Assembly: GCA_000969725.1 (NCBI GenBank)
Contig: JXSR01S042424.1
DNA: 28,207 nucleotides
Direction: 5' to 3' (one strand)
Source of the DNA: Ophiothrix spiculata
Taxonomy: Eukaryota; Echinodermata; Ophiuroidea; Amphilepidida; Ophiotrichidae
The notes below the pieces were generated by a model. The model worked only from the letters and a program-made list of their open reading frames with translations. It ran no database searches and was not told the origin of the DNA. Positions 1 to 11,890 of this stretch are shown piece after piece (the first letter of the stretch is position 1; the number at the start of each line of letters is the position of its first letter). Made by a program: the position numbers and the translations under genes.

Positions 1-206
1 CATTGCCACAAGAATGTGAAATATCACCCAAAATTCCGCTGTCTTTTGTCAGTGGTTCTTGAAATGGTTCTTCAGGTGATGGTGACGGTGTCATCTGAAG
101 AACCATTTCAAGAACCACTGACCCAAGACTGGAGATTATACAGTGTGCAATCCAAATTTATGATAAATGGGAACTATTGTAGATACAACTTTCTTGCAAT
201 CACATG
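1..206 (-). mobile_element. Truncated foldback MITE (family FB-1), copy 1
   Basis: This is a non-autonomous miniature element cut by the window start. Base for base it follows the reverse complement of the fuller copy at 16924-17184: a stretch around AGAATGTGAAA, then a long hairpin, then TGGAGATTATA, GTGTGCAATCCAAATT and a terminal segment ending CTTGCAATCACAT. It keeps one terminal arm and the central hairpin; the other arm lies before base 1. No transposase is encoded. The short open frame at 16-207 is only this element read through. Homology to the second copy is clear, but the superfamily cannot be assigned. Confidence 0.85.
49..121. repeat. Long near-perfect hairpin inside FB-1 copy 1
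   Basis: The arms are 49-79 and 91-121, 31 bases each with one mismatch, separated by 11 bases. The left arm begins TCAGTGGTTCTTGAAATGG and the right arm is its reverse complement. Copy 2 keeps the same hairpin with a 5-base loop, so it is a family feature. Confidence 0.92.
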
Positions 207-2399
207 ACAAACTGTCCTGATAGAATCTTTGTATTTTCATCCATCACATTTTCCATTTCTCATCAGACTACTGTTGTTGCCAGATGTTTTCCCATAAGAA
301 TTCATCATCACATTCATGCTTTGCTCATGTCATGGTTTAACATCTTACAGGTTGCTATCTAATTTGATAGAATGAGCACTTACATAGGTACCTGTCAGTA
401 ACAGGCATAATTATTCCATCACATTCATGTGAGGAAACATTGGAATTGCAAATTTGATTACTTTGTGTGAAGTAATAAGTATTAAAATGCTCAGGACGTG
501 GTGATGTTCAAGTTTCTAGAAATGACGATTAATGATATTATGAAAATGTGAAATATATAACTAAATGGTCACAAATAATCTCAAAATTCTGTATAATACA
601 TAAGGTACTATTAGTAAAGAAGCATAAATTTGCACCTGTAATCAACAAAATGTCATCCAGTGTTGCTTTCTTGTTATTGAACAGATTTTGTTTTTGTTAG
701 AAATCAATTATTTAAATATAAAACTTTAAACTAAGCTTTAACAATGTCCATTAAGTTTTTTAAAAACATGCTGTTAAATAACAGCCCCTTTGTGAAATAT
801 TCTGCCTAACACCTTGTTGTTTTATGATGTTCATATATGTCTTCTTCAAGTACTTACAAATTTGAACTGTAGTCAATGGGCTCATCCAGAAAGTTAAGGC
901 ATCCCCAAAAGGTGACACACATATTTTGCAAAACAGTAATTCCAGGAGGGTATTTTGAATAAATATTTTTGGAATTAACAGGCTTAAAATCTTACAAAAA
1001 TATTTAAAAAAAAAACCAAATGTTTAAAAAAAGAAATTTGAACAGACTCAAAATGATTTTTTGTTGTCTCAAAATTTTAAACAGCTTGAAATGTATTGAC
1101 AAACATGACTGTTAATTTAGCCATCAGCAGACATTTAACACCTATCCATCATAGTATGAGCCAGCTTTTAGCATAAGCCTTACATACATTGTTGGCACTA
1201 AGTATTTCCACATGTTGAAAAAAAATTAAAAAAAACACAAATTCTTTATATCAAACAACCTAGAATAATCAAAACATTTATGTTTGTAAATGTGTAGAAA
1301 AGTGTTTATATGCTATTGTTCATGTGCAGATGAAATGTAGTTATACACAACACAACACAACACAACACATCATATTTTCAATGCATTAAATGCAATATCA
1401 GTTTAGTTCTTTAGATATATATAATATAGGCCTATAGACTCTGTCAAAAATGATGCAAGCCAGATAAATGACTTATGAGATATGACTGAATAAAGTTTCT
1501 GTGTGGAAATACTAACTGCCAACAGGGTATTTTAAGTTCATCTAGTACAAACAACATAGCAAGTTAGCTTTACTGATATATATTTCCCAAATCTTACAAA
1601 TTCAATATACATCAAAACGCTGAATAATATCAGAATTTGTTATGTTAGTGACACTAACCTTTACATTTAAAAGTTGAGTGATTGTAAATCTCTCATAGGA
1701 ACATATGTCATAGAATAGTTCCACATATGTTTCCTATAGATTAAATTAATACAAGTATTTTTATATGTTAGACTTCGCTTAGCATTTCACAGATGGGAAT
1801 TTAATTAAGCTCACATAGTTATCTGTCAGCAAGACATGTAATAAACATGTAATGTTAACTTTCAAAACAGACAAAATATTCAATGATTGAAAAGTAATAA
1901 TGAATGTCTGTTTATCCTTTTAAAGAGTTGAAGTCAAAAAGTATAATTTAGGAATAGGTAGTCATTTGCTATCAACTGTAAAAAACTTGTTTTATTCTAC
2001 TTACTGAGATTTCAAAATTAAATACCTAAAAAGTTGCACAAACATTGCTTCAAAACAGCTTCAGGGGAAATGGCTTTTATGCCACTTCCAAACCTATCCC
2101 TTTAGCTGACACAAACCATTGACTTTCAATTTGCTCAGAATATTTGGGTACATTTTTTCAAGTAATGCGGTAATGCAGCTATGAGTCAAACTTTGAGAAA
2201 GAGTGAGAAATATAAAACCTTGATATATGGTGGGGGAGACCCATCTTAGTGCAAGTTGTACATAACCTTTAGAATGTTTCACTTCAGTAGCTGTTTTTTC
2301 AAATAATAATACAGAGCAGATTTCCTCTCATTTTGCCGGAGCACCCGTCATTTGTATGTTCCTGATGAAGAGGAAAATGTTACATTATATAATGATTAC
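207..2399. other. AT-rich non-coding stretch, no gene seen
   Basis: No open frame of note, no convincing exon with paired splice sites and no RNA gene was found on either strand. It contains many homopolymer A and T runs and one pentanucleotide microsatellite at 1345-1369. It is probably intron or intergenic DNA. Confidence 0.6.
1345..1369. repeat. (ACACA)n microsatellite
   Basis: Five uninterrupted copies of the 5-base unit ACACA, in sequence otherwise free of tandem repeats. Confidence 0.9.
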
Positions 2400-2402
2400 T
2401 TA

Positions 2403-2623
2403 GGGGAAAAAAAAGAACTCTGTCTCAGGTTCCTTAGGCCAAAAACCCTAAGTGCTACACGTTTTTGGGGTTTTTTCCTTTTTTTTTCTCTCGATGTAAG
2501 AAAAAATTACAAAAGCAAAAAATCTCCTGAAAACCTAAAAAAAAAAAAAGAAATGCGGTAAAATTTGAATTTTTAACCAAATGCGCCTGGGAAGCTGAGA
2601 CAGAGTTCTTTGTTTCTCTGGCC
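2403..2623. mobile_element. Harbinger-like MITE with TTA target duplication
   Basis: The terminal inverted repeats include a perfect 17-base core (AAAGAACTCTGTCTCAG on the left, its complement on the right) and extend outward with small indels to ends reading GGGGAA and, on the complement, GGCCAG. TTA flanks both ends (2400-2402 and 2624-2626). Three-base TTA/TAA duplications and G-rich ends are typical of the PIF/Harbinger superfamily. The interior is A- and T-run rich and encodes nothing, so it is a non-autonomous element. The superfamily call rests on termini and target site alone. Confidence 0.65.
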
Positions 2624-2626
2624 TTA

Positions 2627-3659
2627 GTGATGTCTCTCTCTAATCATATCTATTAATTTTCCATCATATATTATGCTGTTAACAACATTTTATTTGATTT
2701 TGTCAGTTTCAAAACATACATCAAGAGGTCTAAAGTGACAAATCAATGAATATGTCAAATATACCATAACATAATACAAAAAACTATTGACAAGTCGTTG
2801 ACATTGTGTAGTTAGAAAAATCACACAAAGGCTGATTGCTATTCTCTTTGTGATTAATTAATTGACATTTAATGTTTTCATAGATATTATTGACTTTGAA
2901 TTAATTAGGAAGATGTTGAAATATGTCAGTACAGTGTAACTTCAGAAAACATCACAATCTATCATTATGTCGATGATGCAAATAATTTCAAATTAAATAT
3001 TGAGAAATCAAACAACCCTTTTGAGGAGGTTTTGTAGAAATAGTTATTATATTTATCATGTATTGTATAGATGAAACTAGCGAAAAATTTGGATCAATTT
3101 GATATAATTGCTAAAACCAGAGGAATACTTATGTAGATGTGCTTAGCCTATGGGAACTTGTTGCATTAATCGGTTACTTTGTCACAGAATATGCTTAGAC
3201 ATGGGCTCTAGTTTTTCAAAAAAAGTCCTTAAATTTCAACTGTCATAAAAAATGGTAAAATCAGTTGTTAGTGTGGCTAAAAAAACAGTAGAAATGGGTC
3301 CAAATTGTAATTATATTTGATAATTTATACATGAGATGTTTTAAGCCTAAAAATATCATTGGTAGGGGGTTCAGACTTTGAGTAGCAATTTCCAGTCAAT
3401 TCATAATTTAAGTACTTCAGTCTTCTCCCAATACTAAAATTTACAATTATCTTGTGGGACCCAATTTTTGGAAGATCTCTGTACTTGATTGCTTTCTTTA
3501 TATCGTTATCTTGGGGTTGATAAATTATATAATTTAACATTCAAACCATCTGAAACGATTTGTACTAGCTTACACATTTAACCACCAGTGTAATACATGT
3601 AATAGACCATACCTGACCCAACTCACCAAATCCAAATTAAGTCACTTTGCTCATCATCT
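2627..3659. other. AT-rich non-coding stretch, no gene seen
   Basis: No supported exon, RNA gene or repeat copy. The minus-strand open frame at 3325-3540 has no splice context or recognisable motif and is taken as chance. Confidence 0.55.
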
Positions 3660-3740
3660 AATACCTTGGTTGTTGCAGGATTTGAACATGTGATCTCCTG
3701 GTCTATAATCTTGTACTGTTCTATTGATAAAATTTCTTTT
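3660..3740 (-). mobile_element. Possible decayed tRNA-derived SINE fragment
   Basis: On the minus strand a B-box-like string GTTCAAATCC is preceded by a T-arm-like context (GGAGATCACAT) and an anticodon-arm-like stretch (GATTATAGACC). It is followed by CAACCAAGGTATTAG, which resembles the segment after the tRNA part of the SINE at 7703. No clear A box is left. It could be chance. Confidence 0.3.
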
Positions 3741-3958
3741 TGTAAGTTTATTATTGGTTAATTAATATAAGTCAAATCATGTTTATACAGTATATATTCA
3801 CACCACACCTATTGAATATTTTTACATTGAGGGGATCAACAAACCTTCTCCACTGTGGACCAGATACCTTCCTAGCAGAGAGTTGGTAACTTAACTATAC
3901 TACCAGAGACCATTCCATGTGTACATAATATTAATTTTATTCTATTTTCTGTCTACAG

Positions 3959-4182
3959 AGTTTCTGAAAAAGGAAGCAAGCCCAAAGATGATGAAATTTT
4001 TAAAACTCAAGAACAATCCATTAATAACCATGATGACAGACAAAATCAATCTACAGAACTAGAAATTGAGATGGCAGAAACACAAAGCAAAGCGGAAGAG
4101 CTAGAATGTCAAATGGAAGATGTCAACCAACAGATCAAAGAAATAGACGTCAAATTGTCAGAGACTTCACCAAGGCAACAGG
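3959..4182 (+). CDS. Internal coding exon of an unidentified coiled-coil protein
   Basis: This is the only convincing protein-coding exon in the window. It is preceded by a pyrimidine-rich tract ending TTTTCTGTCTACAG and followed by the donor GTAAGT at 4183. The 224 bases have only one frame open throughout (codons 3960-4181, 74 residues); the other two forward frames have stops. It enters after a phase-2 intron and leaves in phase 1. The first ~33 residues (VSEKGSKPKDDEIF and on) are polar and Asn/Gln/Asp-rich, probably disordered. Residues ~33-68 (from TELEIEMAETQ to IDVKLSE) are rich in Glu/Lys/Gln with hydrophobic residues at 3-4 spacing, as in an alpha-helical coiled coil. There are no catalytic motifs, signal peptide or membrane segment. 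The exon is denser in G/C and CA-type codons than the intron around it. I do not recognise the family. The partner exons are not identified with confidence; an upstream exon must end in phase 2. Confidence 0.82.
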
Positions 4183-5396
4183 GTAAGTTTGCACTTACTT
4201 TTGATTAATCAGATGAAATTCCCTTATTTTAGGTGAGTGCCAATTTATTCTCTTACTGACATCATAGCCAGCTTTCCTGATCCTATGACAAAAATATGAA
4301 GAAATATTAATATATTAATATTAGGAATGCTGAAATTGCAACTTTTAAAAAATGTTTTAAATGAAAACAAACAAGTTAAAATCATGATATAAAATGTTAC
4401 CTTTCTCCATGCATTGGATGAGAAAAATACATTGGTATTTTAAAATAGTCTTATTCTGTATAATAATTTCAATTAAATGCATGAAAAGTATTTTATATTT
4501 TATCAACTAATTTGAAGTTTTGTGTCACAAGAAGTGTGTCAAAGTACTTGCAGTGGTTTTATTAACTTTTTGAAATACATGTGTGGTAATTAGGTCAGTA
4601 TTATTGAGTTGTTATGAGAGATCAAAATAATCATATACCTGAACACAATTTTAGTGCACTGTTCTGAAAGCACATGTGTACTATTTTAGAAGATAAATTC
4701 ACAGAGACATGACATGAACACATGAGGACTCATTAACGATGCTGAGACCATGTGAAAAACACCAATTTTACAGAAGTCAATTCCATACACCAAATGACTT
4801 CGTGTAAAATGAAACTTGCGATGACAGGTACATACAGGGCACAGCCATTCATGTGACTTGAGCATGATGTGATTAAATATAATTGGTCTCTGTCAGAGGA
4901 CTAATTCATTTGATTAACATCTAAATATAGGAAATTTTGTTTAGAAACCGACTTGAATTGCCCTACTAATTCATACAAAGTACATAGTTGATTGTATGCA
5001 GCTTAAGTTAAGTAGGGTAATTAATTGGGCATACATAGTAAGGGTTTGTAAGTCAGAACACATGTCCTTTTCATTTTGTATATTTTGTATATTTTCAATT
5101 TCCCATTGATGTCCTAAAACATTTTCAAGTAAATCAAAGTTTTTAAATAAATAAATAAATAAAGGAATAAGAGGGGGATGCCTTTTTTATAATTTTTTTT
5201 TGCTCTTTCATAAACAACATGTTTTTTTAATGATAATATATGATTAACATAATTAATGGACATATATCAGTGTAACTTCTTCCTTTAACTTGTCTGATAT
5301 ACATTTTGATAGTTAAAAATATTTGTAATACATATGGTGATTTACCGTAAAACCTTATTGTCTGACACCTGAAATTAGAGCCATTGAAGAGTTTAT
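4183..5396. other. AT-rich intron after the coiled-coil exon
   Basis: It opens with a consensus donor GTAAGT. No second exon is seen. A tetranucleotide tract TAAATAAATAAATAAATAAA ends near 5164. A small inverted pair (GCCCTACT near 4960 and AGTAGGGT near 5012) is noted but unassigned. Confidence 0.6.
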
Positions 5397-5480
5397 TCCA
5401 ACTGTCAGCTGTAATGTAGCATTGATATGTCTGGTAATCTCTGACATCAGATGGATGACATATTCTTCTAGTATTGATGT
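5397..5480 (+). repeat. Block B, diverged copy 1
   Basis: A short repeat beginning near TTCCAACTGTCAGCTGTAAT, followed by a segment with TTGATATGTCTGGTAAT and then GATGACATATTCTT and TAGTATTGAT. The same ordered strings occur at 6838, 11789 and 21056. It lies outside the main tandem array, so it is an older member. No coding frame is shared among copies. Confidence 0.55.
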
Positions 5481-6133
5481 CACTATCAGGCATGAAAATA
5501 TCAGCTTTTCATCTGATTTCAGCTTTTTTTTGGTTTAATTTTTGGAATTGTACACTTTTTAGCTTTTTCTTGTTAAAGCAGCCCACTTTTAAAAACTATT
5601 TGGTGCAAGTTTTAGCTTTTTTTATTTGAAAGTTCATTTTCCATGTCTGCACAATGGTTTGTTCAATATCAAGAAGATTTATAATGTCATGACACTGTCA
5701 ATGTTTATTGTAAAGATTACCAGTATGGGATTCTCCTCCTTCCTTGGTTAAGTTTAAACTTCAATACTGGATGTTATCACACTACAGCATGCTCCAAGTC
5801 AAATGTACATTAACAAATCCAAGATCCATGCAAAAGTTCAAATAGTTACAGTGGATGTGGTTAAAATCAGGGAACTGCATGATTACTTGGAGTCCTCAAT
5901 GCCAACTTCAAAGCATTGAGGGTTGGAGAAACTGCAGGGTCTTTTTTAACAGGTTCCAGTCTCAAGATCATCGGTTGTGACACTTGATACTTGTATAGTA
6001 GTTGTACATGATAGGCTTCCTTTCTTACAGTAATACCAAATTTATGGAAATAAGTCAGTGGATGACATCACAACAACATAAAACATGGTCAACATGAAAA
6101 TGTTGGCCTTAAGCGAAATTTCTAGATGCCTTA

Positions 6134-6263
6134 GGTGCTGCTTCAAGACTCAAGAGGCGGTTGCCTGTCGGTTCTGGCCTGTTCAACAGGAATAAACAAT
6201 ATCCAACCTCCCAAAACCGGCCAGAACCCGCAGACAATCACATGTTGAGTTTTGAAGCAACCC
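6134..6263. mobile_element. GC-rich hairpin MITE (family HB-1), copy 1, diverged
   Basis: A 130-base near-palindrome in AT-rich surroundings. The ends are GGTGCTGCTTCAAGACTCAA and the complement of TTGAGTTTTGAAGCAACCC. The inner part carries GGCGGTTGCC, GGTTCTGG and CAGAACCCGCAGACAA. It matches the copy at 12123-12253 in length (130 against 131) and order. Flanks are TTA on the left and TTT on the right, consistent with a decayed three-base Harbinger-type duplication. It encodes no protein. Confidence 0.8.
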
Positions 6264-6837
6264 TTTTCTTCTTTGTGATCTAATAAAAAATGTTGATACC
6301 CCTTACACAATGCATCTAATTAAATCACTTTAACATGAAGAAACAATACCAACCACAACAAACAAAAAGGATTTGGAGAATAAGTATTAGATTGTTTAAG
6401 AATGTTGACAATTTTGACACTTGTAGATTCATGTTTAGGGAATTATGTTATATACCAAATATTTTTCTACCATTTTATAAATTGCTCTGTTTAGTATTAG
6501 TTCAAAAGCATTATGTATATTCAAGAGCCCACACTATGACAGGCTATTACACAGTGATCTCTGTGAAGTAAAATATTCCTCTTGATCAAATGTTAAACCT
6601 ATCATTTTATAAATGCTTCCTATATGAAATGTGAAATGAATCCATCATGTTTTATAAAACCATTGTATATAAAAGCTGCAGTTGAACAATGCATGATAGA
6701 AATGTTACGTATCACAGCTGCAAATGAACAAACACTTGAAACAGGTTGTGATAATAATGAACTGTCTGTAATCTGCTAGAATTGATTGAATATTCATCTT
6801 ACTAGCATTTGACTTGAGATTCAGATCAGAATTGTGT

Positions 6838-6914
6838 TCCAGCTGTCAGCTATAATGCAATGTTGATACGTTTGCCCATTGCTGGGATCATAGTGATGAC
6901 ATAAGTACATGTAA
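6838..6914 (+). repeat. Block B, diverged copy 2
   Basis: Contains TCCAGCTGTCAGCTATAATG, then CAATGTTGATACG, and ends GATGACATAAGTACATGTAA, matching the order of strings in the other B copies. Block C follows about 0.7 kb later, as it follows B about 1 kb later in unit I, so this looks like part of an older, eroded unit. Confidence 0.55.
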
Positions 6915-7529
6915 AGGAAAGCAAGCTCAGTAAAGTGTCATTCTTAAAGATTGCTCCCTTTGATAAAAAAAAACCTTCCCCTATACTATACTATACAAGA
7001 TCAATAGCATATCCCTTGTATTCTACAACATTGTGAACTGGTGTTTTTGTATTGCGTACGAAAGTAGCAATGATAGATTAAGATTGATTAAGACCAAATT
7101 ACTGTCTATTAATATATTTTAAATATTCATTTAATGAATTTTTTTGTGATTTGGACATACCTTAAACACAAATTAATTTATATATTTTCAACCAGGCTAA
7201 GTCTAGTAGATACATTGTTATGATTCAAAAAGTTTTGTTCCTGTGCAGTCATATTGGTTTTTATGCATTAAACAGCTGATTGGTTTCGTAAGGTTTGTAG
7301 ACTTTTAAAGCTTGCGCATCTTGCAAAAGGTACTGATATTTATTGTAACCTGCTTGAAAAAGGAATTGAATGTTGCCATTTGTGGCAAGTTATAAAACAA
7401 TAATGCTAGTTCTTTCAATTCTTTTATCTCTTATTTAGATAGCAAGGTCTAAACTTTTACCTTAACAAAATTACCAACAGAGTAAAAGTAAAATCTTAAA
7501 CTTGATTAAGCTGTGCAACCTTTTTGGCC

Positions 7530-7650
7530 TCTTCGGTCAAGGTATGGACAGACACGCATCAATTTAGTGTTATTACTTCGCCAGATGTAATCAAACTTTG
7601 AGTAGATTTGGACTGAGCAATTACATTTACAATTACAGCCAAACTTGTTT
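7530..7650 (+). repeat. Block C, diverged outlying copy
   Basis: The string series GCCTCTTCGGTCAAGG, GACACGCATCAATT, AGTGTTATTACTT, AGATGTAATCAAACTTTGAG and GCAATTACATTTAC runs parallel to block C at 12727 and 17221. The inverted pair AGATGTAAT/ATTACATTT is kept with one mismatch. Confidence 0.6.
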
Positions 7651-7702
7651 TTGCCTATTTCAAGAGAAGTAGTTTCACAAACATTTTTTTAGTATTGTAG
7701 TG

Positions 7703-7800
7703 TGCGTGTGGCCAAGTGGATTAGAACCTGTCTCATAATCTATAGTTTGCAAGTTTAAGCCCTGCTTTTGTCAATGTGTTGTGTCCTCGGGCAAGGTATT
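7703..7800 (+). mobile_element. Decayed tRNA-Met-derived SINE
   Basis: An A box TGGCCAAGTGG and a degenerate B box CAAGTTTAAGCC sit at tRNA spacing, with GTCTCATAATC between them, the anticodon-loop context of elongator tRNA-Met (CAT). It is followed by TTGTGTCCTCGGGCAAGG, resembling the tRNA-unrelated segment seen in many animal SINEs. The stems no longer pair well and the A-box side is altered, so it is not a working tRNA gene. The 3' end is unclear. Confidence 0.6.
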
Positions 7801-10330
7801 ATTTGCTTATGGTTTTTTTTTTATGGCAGTTGAATGTTTGTATGTTTGTTTCAATATTGGTGCTAATTTAGCTGTTCCTGTAAATTTCATTTGATAATGT
7901 AACAATTCTAGCAGCTTGACTTGTGGATCACCATTAAGAGTTTGTAATATGTTGTAGTTGTCATTTTTCTTTCTCTCAGATTGTTTTATCATTTTTTTTC
8001 ATATAACTGAGGTAAAGTTCACACTGTATGTTGTGAATGTTTCTTCCTCTTGCAATAGAGAGGTACATTTTTACAAACATTAAGATTGAACATTATTGGG
8101 TTATGTTTTGCAAAACCCAATTCAGTAGTGCATACAAAAAATCATCAAAAATAATTATTGCTAAGGGATGAAGTCCTCGAAATCTGTGAAGGGCCTTATC
8201 TTGAGTTCCTTGCATTTTAGCTATATTTACTTAACTAACTTTTTGGAATGAAAATGTTTGATGTTTGTTTTTTAACCTATTCATTCTGAAAAAGCATTTG
8301 ATTGACAGTTGATAATAGGAGGGAAGACCAGGGACTAATGAATCAATGGAGGGCACAAACATTTTACAAGCAAATTGTGTCTAAGAAATAAATTAGGGAA
8401 ATGTTTATAATGTGCAAACAAAAATGTTTTGGCAAATTTATGTATTTGAGCAAAATATTTTAACAAAATGTTTTGGCGATTTTCTAATTTCCGCAAAACA
8501 TAGTCAGTAAATCTTCAAATATGCATGAAGCAAATTTATCCCAAAAGGGGAAATTGTGTGTTGAAATTTGGCATCAGTTATTGAAAGTGGTGAAAATAGG
8601 GGAAGGCTGGGCCTGTAGGCTTGTAAGTAAAGAGTGAAATACATCCCTGATGTTCATAGTGTTATCACTTGAATTTTTTGGAGGTGCATCATACTTTTTA
8701 TTTTGACTGATCTTGAACCACTTGAGCTCATTTATTCTATCACTATCCATAATATTTTGAAGCTTAAAGCACATTTTTTATTGGATTTGTTTGTGTTCTT
8801 GGTTGACTAATAGGAGTAATTGGAAATCATGCATTTTCACTCTTTTGTTTTTTTGTGCTTTTTAAACCCCCACCTGTGCTCTTTGCCATTTTTAATTGCT
8901 TGAAAACCCAATTTCTGCAATACAATGTTTTAGAAAAAAGCTCCACAATATAATTTTGGACTACAAAGCATTTGCGACTTGTGTTTTGCCCAAGGACCTA
9001 ACTCATACCAAGATATAAGATAAGTATGTGGTGCTTGAACTGAGCACAAATCATTCTTATAACTGACCAAAATGCATTTTTAAAATATTTTCTGCACTCA
9101 GCATAGTAGAACTTTGGTAGTTACTGTGAAAAGGGCAAGTGACTTGTATTTTTGTTTTTGATGCCAGACAAGAGATTGGTAGACTTGCAAACATGGGAAT
9201 AAACATCGGTATATATTTATTTGTGTAAAATATGTTTTGATTAAATGCATTTTGATATCTCATGGACATGAACAAGTTTTAAGAACAACAAAATATGTTT
9301 TGAATAATACTTGTTTGTTTAACTTTCAAAAAAATATGAGAGCATTTCCAAATGTTAAGTTTTGATATTGAGAGAGAAAAATAATATAAGATATGTTGAA
9401 TGAAATCAAGTTCATGAATTAACGTCTAGGGAGGATACAACATTAACTCTTTCATTGCTGGATCATTTTTGAGATTGTTACTTTTGGTTATAGGCCCACT
9501 GGACCCCTTTTTATTTCAACTCACCAGTTCTCATGATTAACAGCATCATTGGTAATAATTTTGAACACATTAAAAAACTATAAAATGTTTACTCTTGTCA
9601 TGCTATTAACTTTATATTTAATTTATTTTTTTGTAAGTTGAATTTGGGAAAGAAAAAAGTCTAAACAATTTTCTGTTGCAACTTTTCAGTTTCCCCACAC
9701 ATCATAATTTAATCTATAATCTATAATACCTATTATTTATACCAAGAAATCACATTGATTAATTGACACCCATTCATTATTATGGTTAATGGCAGTGATT
9801 GCTAAGGTCCTCAATTAGCATGATTAGCATAACATTTAACAGTAATGAAAATTCCCTCTTCAGAAGAAATTTTGATTCTACTTGTATCATGATAATCTTA
9901 TATAAAATGATATGAAAAAATTGAGAATGAATTGATACTTACTATGTCTATATTGTAAAAGTTCATAATTTCTTCTTTCTATACAAACCAGGAACTCCTA
10001 ATAAAACCTAGTATTAGTGGAAATATGGTCATAAAAAGTTGGTCATGATAAAAAAATGTTCATTTGGGCAGCCACAGCCGCCTTTTGCACTGACACAGTT
10101 AAAAACCAGCAAATTCTGGTCTTTAAATCTATCAGTAGTAGTATAATAATTATGTATTCTGTTGAAACACTGATACTTATATTATTATTATTTTAATTAC
10201 TTTTTAATTTTAAAAGCTGTGTATTAAAATATTTGTATGGTTATAAAGTCACAGAGTTCCCAACAAAACATCTTATGTTGCAGGAGTCGACTAGGCTTAA
10301 CCATCTCAAGGCCCACATGATTTGTTTGGA
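7801..10330. other. AT-rich non-coding stretch, no gene seen
   Basis: No exon with paired splice sites, no RNA gene and no transposon termini were found. The short minus-strand open frames at 7807, 8574 and 9057 are low-complexity translations of AT-rich DNA. Confidence 0.55.
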
Positions 10331-10618
10331 CAGTGGCGTAGCTAGAGGGGGGGGGGGTTCGTTGCCCCCCATTACTGACATCCCGTCGGTTAAAAAAACG
10401 CCCATTGGTAAAGTTGAGCCGATCAGTCTGGGTGGCTGTAGGCTGCCTGCCAATGTCGGTTTAACATTCCTGCAGTGTATAGAATAGCTAAAACCCTGGA
10501 GCTTCCGGGAGCTTTGCCTCCTGGATCCCACCAGGGGCTCTAAGGCGGGCCCCTGGACCCCACCCTCCGCTCACTTCGTTCGCTCCACTCGCATGCTCAT
10601 TCTGTCAGTAACCCACTG
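10331..10618 (+). mobile_element. Non-autonomous hAT-like element with perfect 8-bp target duplication
   Basis: The element starts CAGTGGCGTAGC and ends with CCCACTG, whose complement CAGTGGGTTACTG pairs imperfectly with the start. The eight bases TGTTTGGA occur immediately on both sides (10323-10330 and 10619-10626). CAGTGG-type ends with an 8-bp duplication are the hAT signature. The 288-base interior is GC-rich, with a G11 run, a CCCCCC run and CTTCGTTCGCTCC near the 3' end, and encodes no transposase. Open frames reported on both strands here are only this GC-rich DNA. Confidence 0.88.
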
Positions 10619-11056
10619 TGTTTGGATGGTGTGTTTAGTACAGTGCATACAATCTTCAAGCACTTCTTAAAAAATAAAAAGTGCTATCTGTTATTTCAAT
10701 TGTTCCAGTTCTCCTTAGTACAGCAGACAGAAAGGAACAACTCAGTGTCTCAAGGATAGCTTTGAAATCCTTCAGGATAGGAAAAACAAGAAGGAGAAAG
10801 GGCAAAGAAAGTGCATAGGAAATGGAAAAATGAAAGGAGGAGTGATGAATTAGAGGATAGGAAAAATATAATGAAATGAACAATTAAGAAGGATATCAAT
10901 TTAAAAATGATATTTCACTTAAAAATCTTCCACTGCATGTACGTATTTGATAAAAGAAATTTGTGCCAAAAGCAAACAAGCCCCCATCTCTTAGGACATC
11001 ATTAATTCACTTCATCCCATTCTGACAAAAAGGCAAATCTAAGTATCAATAATGTA

Positions 11057-11153
11057 GCAGACCATATCTTCCTTTTACAAGGCAGGTGGTTTTCCCATTG
11101 AGGGAGCAGATACATATTTGATAACAGATTTAGTGGATCAAGTTGGATTGATA
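11057..11153 (+). repeat. Block A core, unit I copy
   Basis: A 97-base block from GCAGACCATATCTTCC to GTTGGATTGATA. It differs at one position (a G in CCCATTGAGGG) from the copies at 16086 and 19609. It holds an E-box CAGGTG, an ETS-like AGGAAG on the complement and a TGATAA string. It has no conserved open frame with splice sites. Function is unknown; the conservation suggests a regulatory element or gene conversion. Confidence 0.9.
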
Positions 11154-11654
11154 GCCTCAGTTTGCATGTGACATCTATAGACACCTTAAATTCACAGTTG
11201 AAAACATATGATCTGGAGTATATTGGCTCCATAAATTGTCAGATAATGAGTTGAATTCAACTGAGAATTAACTCATCAAACATGTATTTTAAGAAATGTA
11301 GAAAAGAATAAATTTGCCTTATTTTACTTGTTTTCAATTATGGCGATGTAATTGTAACATTAATTTATAGGAGTTACTTATTAGGAATGTGAAGTTCATT
11401 TCCTTAAATTCACATTTATTTTCAAGTTTTGCAGCTAAAATACAATTGTACATTCAAGTTTTAGGCAGATATAGATTGCTGCTAGATAGTATCTAGAGTA
11501 ATAAACATTAACTTACTTTGAATGCAAGCATGAACCATATATTTTCCAAATATCATCTATTTGCCAAGGAAAGATATATAATTTGATTCTTAGATTATCA
11601 AATTCTTTGTCTTTAAAGTTGTTTTGCTTTTGAAAACAAACTTCCACTTTATCT

Positions 11655-11890
11655 TTTTATAAAGGATCCTTTCAATTTCATAATACTATATTGGCACCTG
11701 TCAGGGACTTTGTTTGGTTATTTCAAGTGTTCCAGACACATTATGGCAAAGTTTTGATAAAAGGATTTATAGTGGTAGAAGAGTGTAGTCCAGCTGTAAT
11801 GTAATATTAATGTGCCTGGTCAGTAAACAGACAACCTACTCATGTAATATTGATAATTGGTCCACATATATCAGTGTTCATTCAAAATTT
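11655..11890 (+). repeat. Block B, unit I copy
   Basis: Matches 20905-21170 in order: CTTTCAATTTCA, GGCACCTGTC, TTCCAGACA, TTTTGATAAAAGG, ATAGTGGTAG, AGTCCAGCTG, GTAATATTAATGTG, CCTGGTCA and CTCATGTAATATTGAT. The strings in the second half are shared with the older copies at 5397 and 6838. Differences include frame-breaking indels and stops, so it is not coding. Confidence 0.75.

Noticed and set aside
2363..2382. Hammerhead-like core (CTGATGA then GAAA)
   Set aside because: Only four bases separate the two core parts and the required outer stems do not pair. I could not find a valid fold.
7703..7775. Functional tRNA-Met gene
   Set aside because: The A box and anticodon context are there, but the B box is degenerate, the acceptor stem does not pair, and a SINE-type segment follows.
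10233..10531. Overlapping open frames on both strands (84 and 96 residues)
   Set aside because: They fall largely in the GC-rich hAT-like element, where stops are rare by composition, and start in unrelated flanking DNA. No domain is recognisable.
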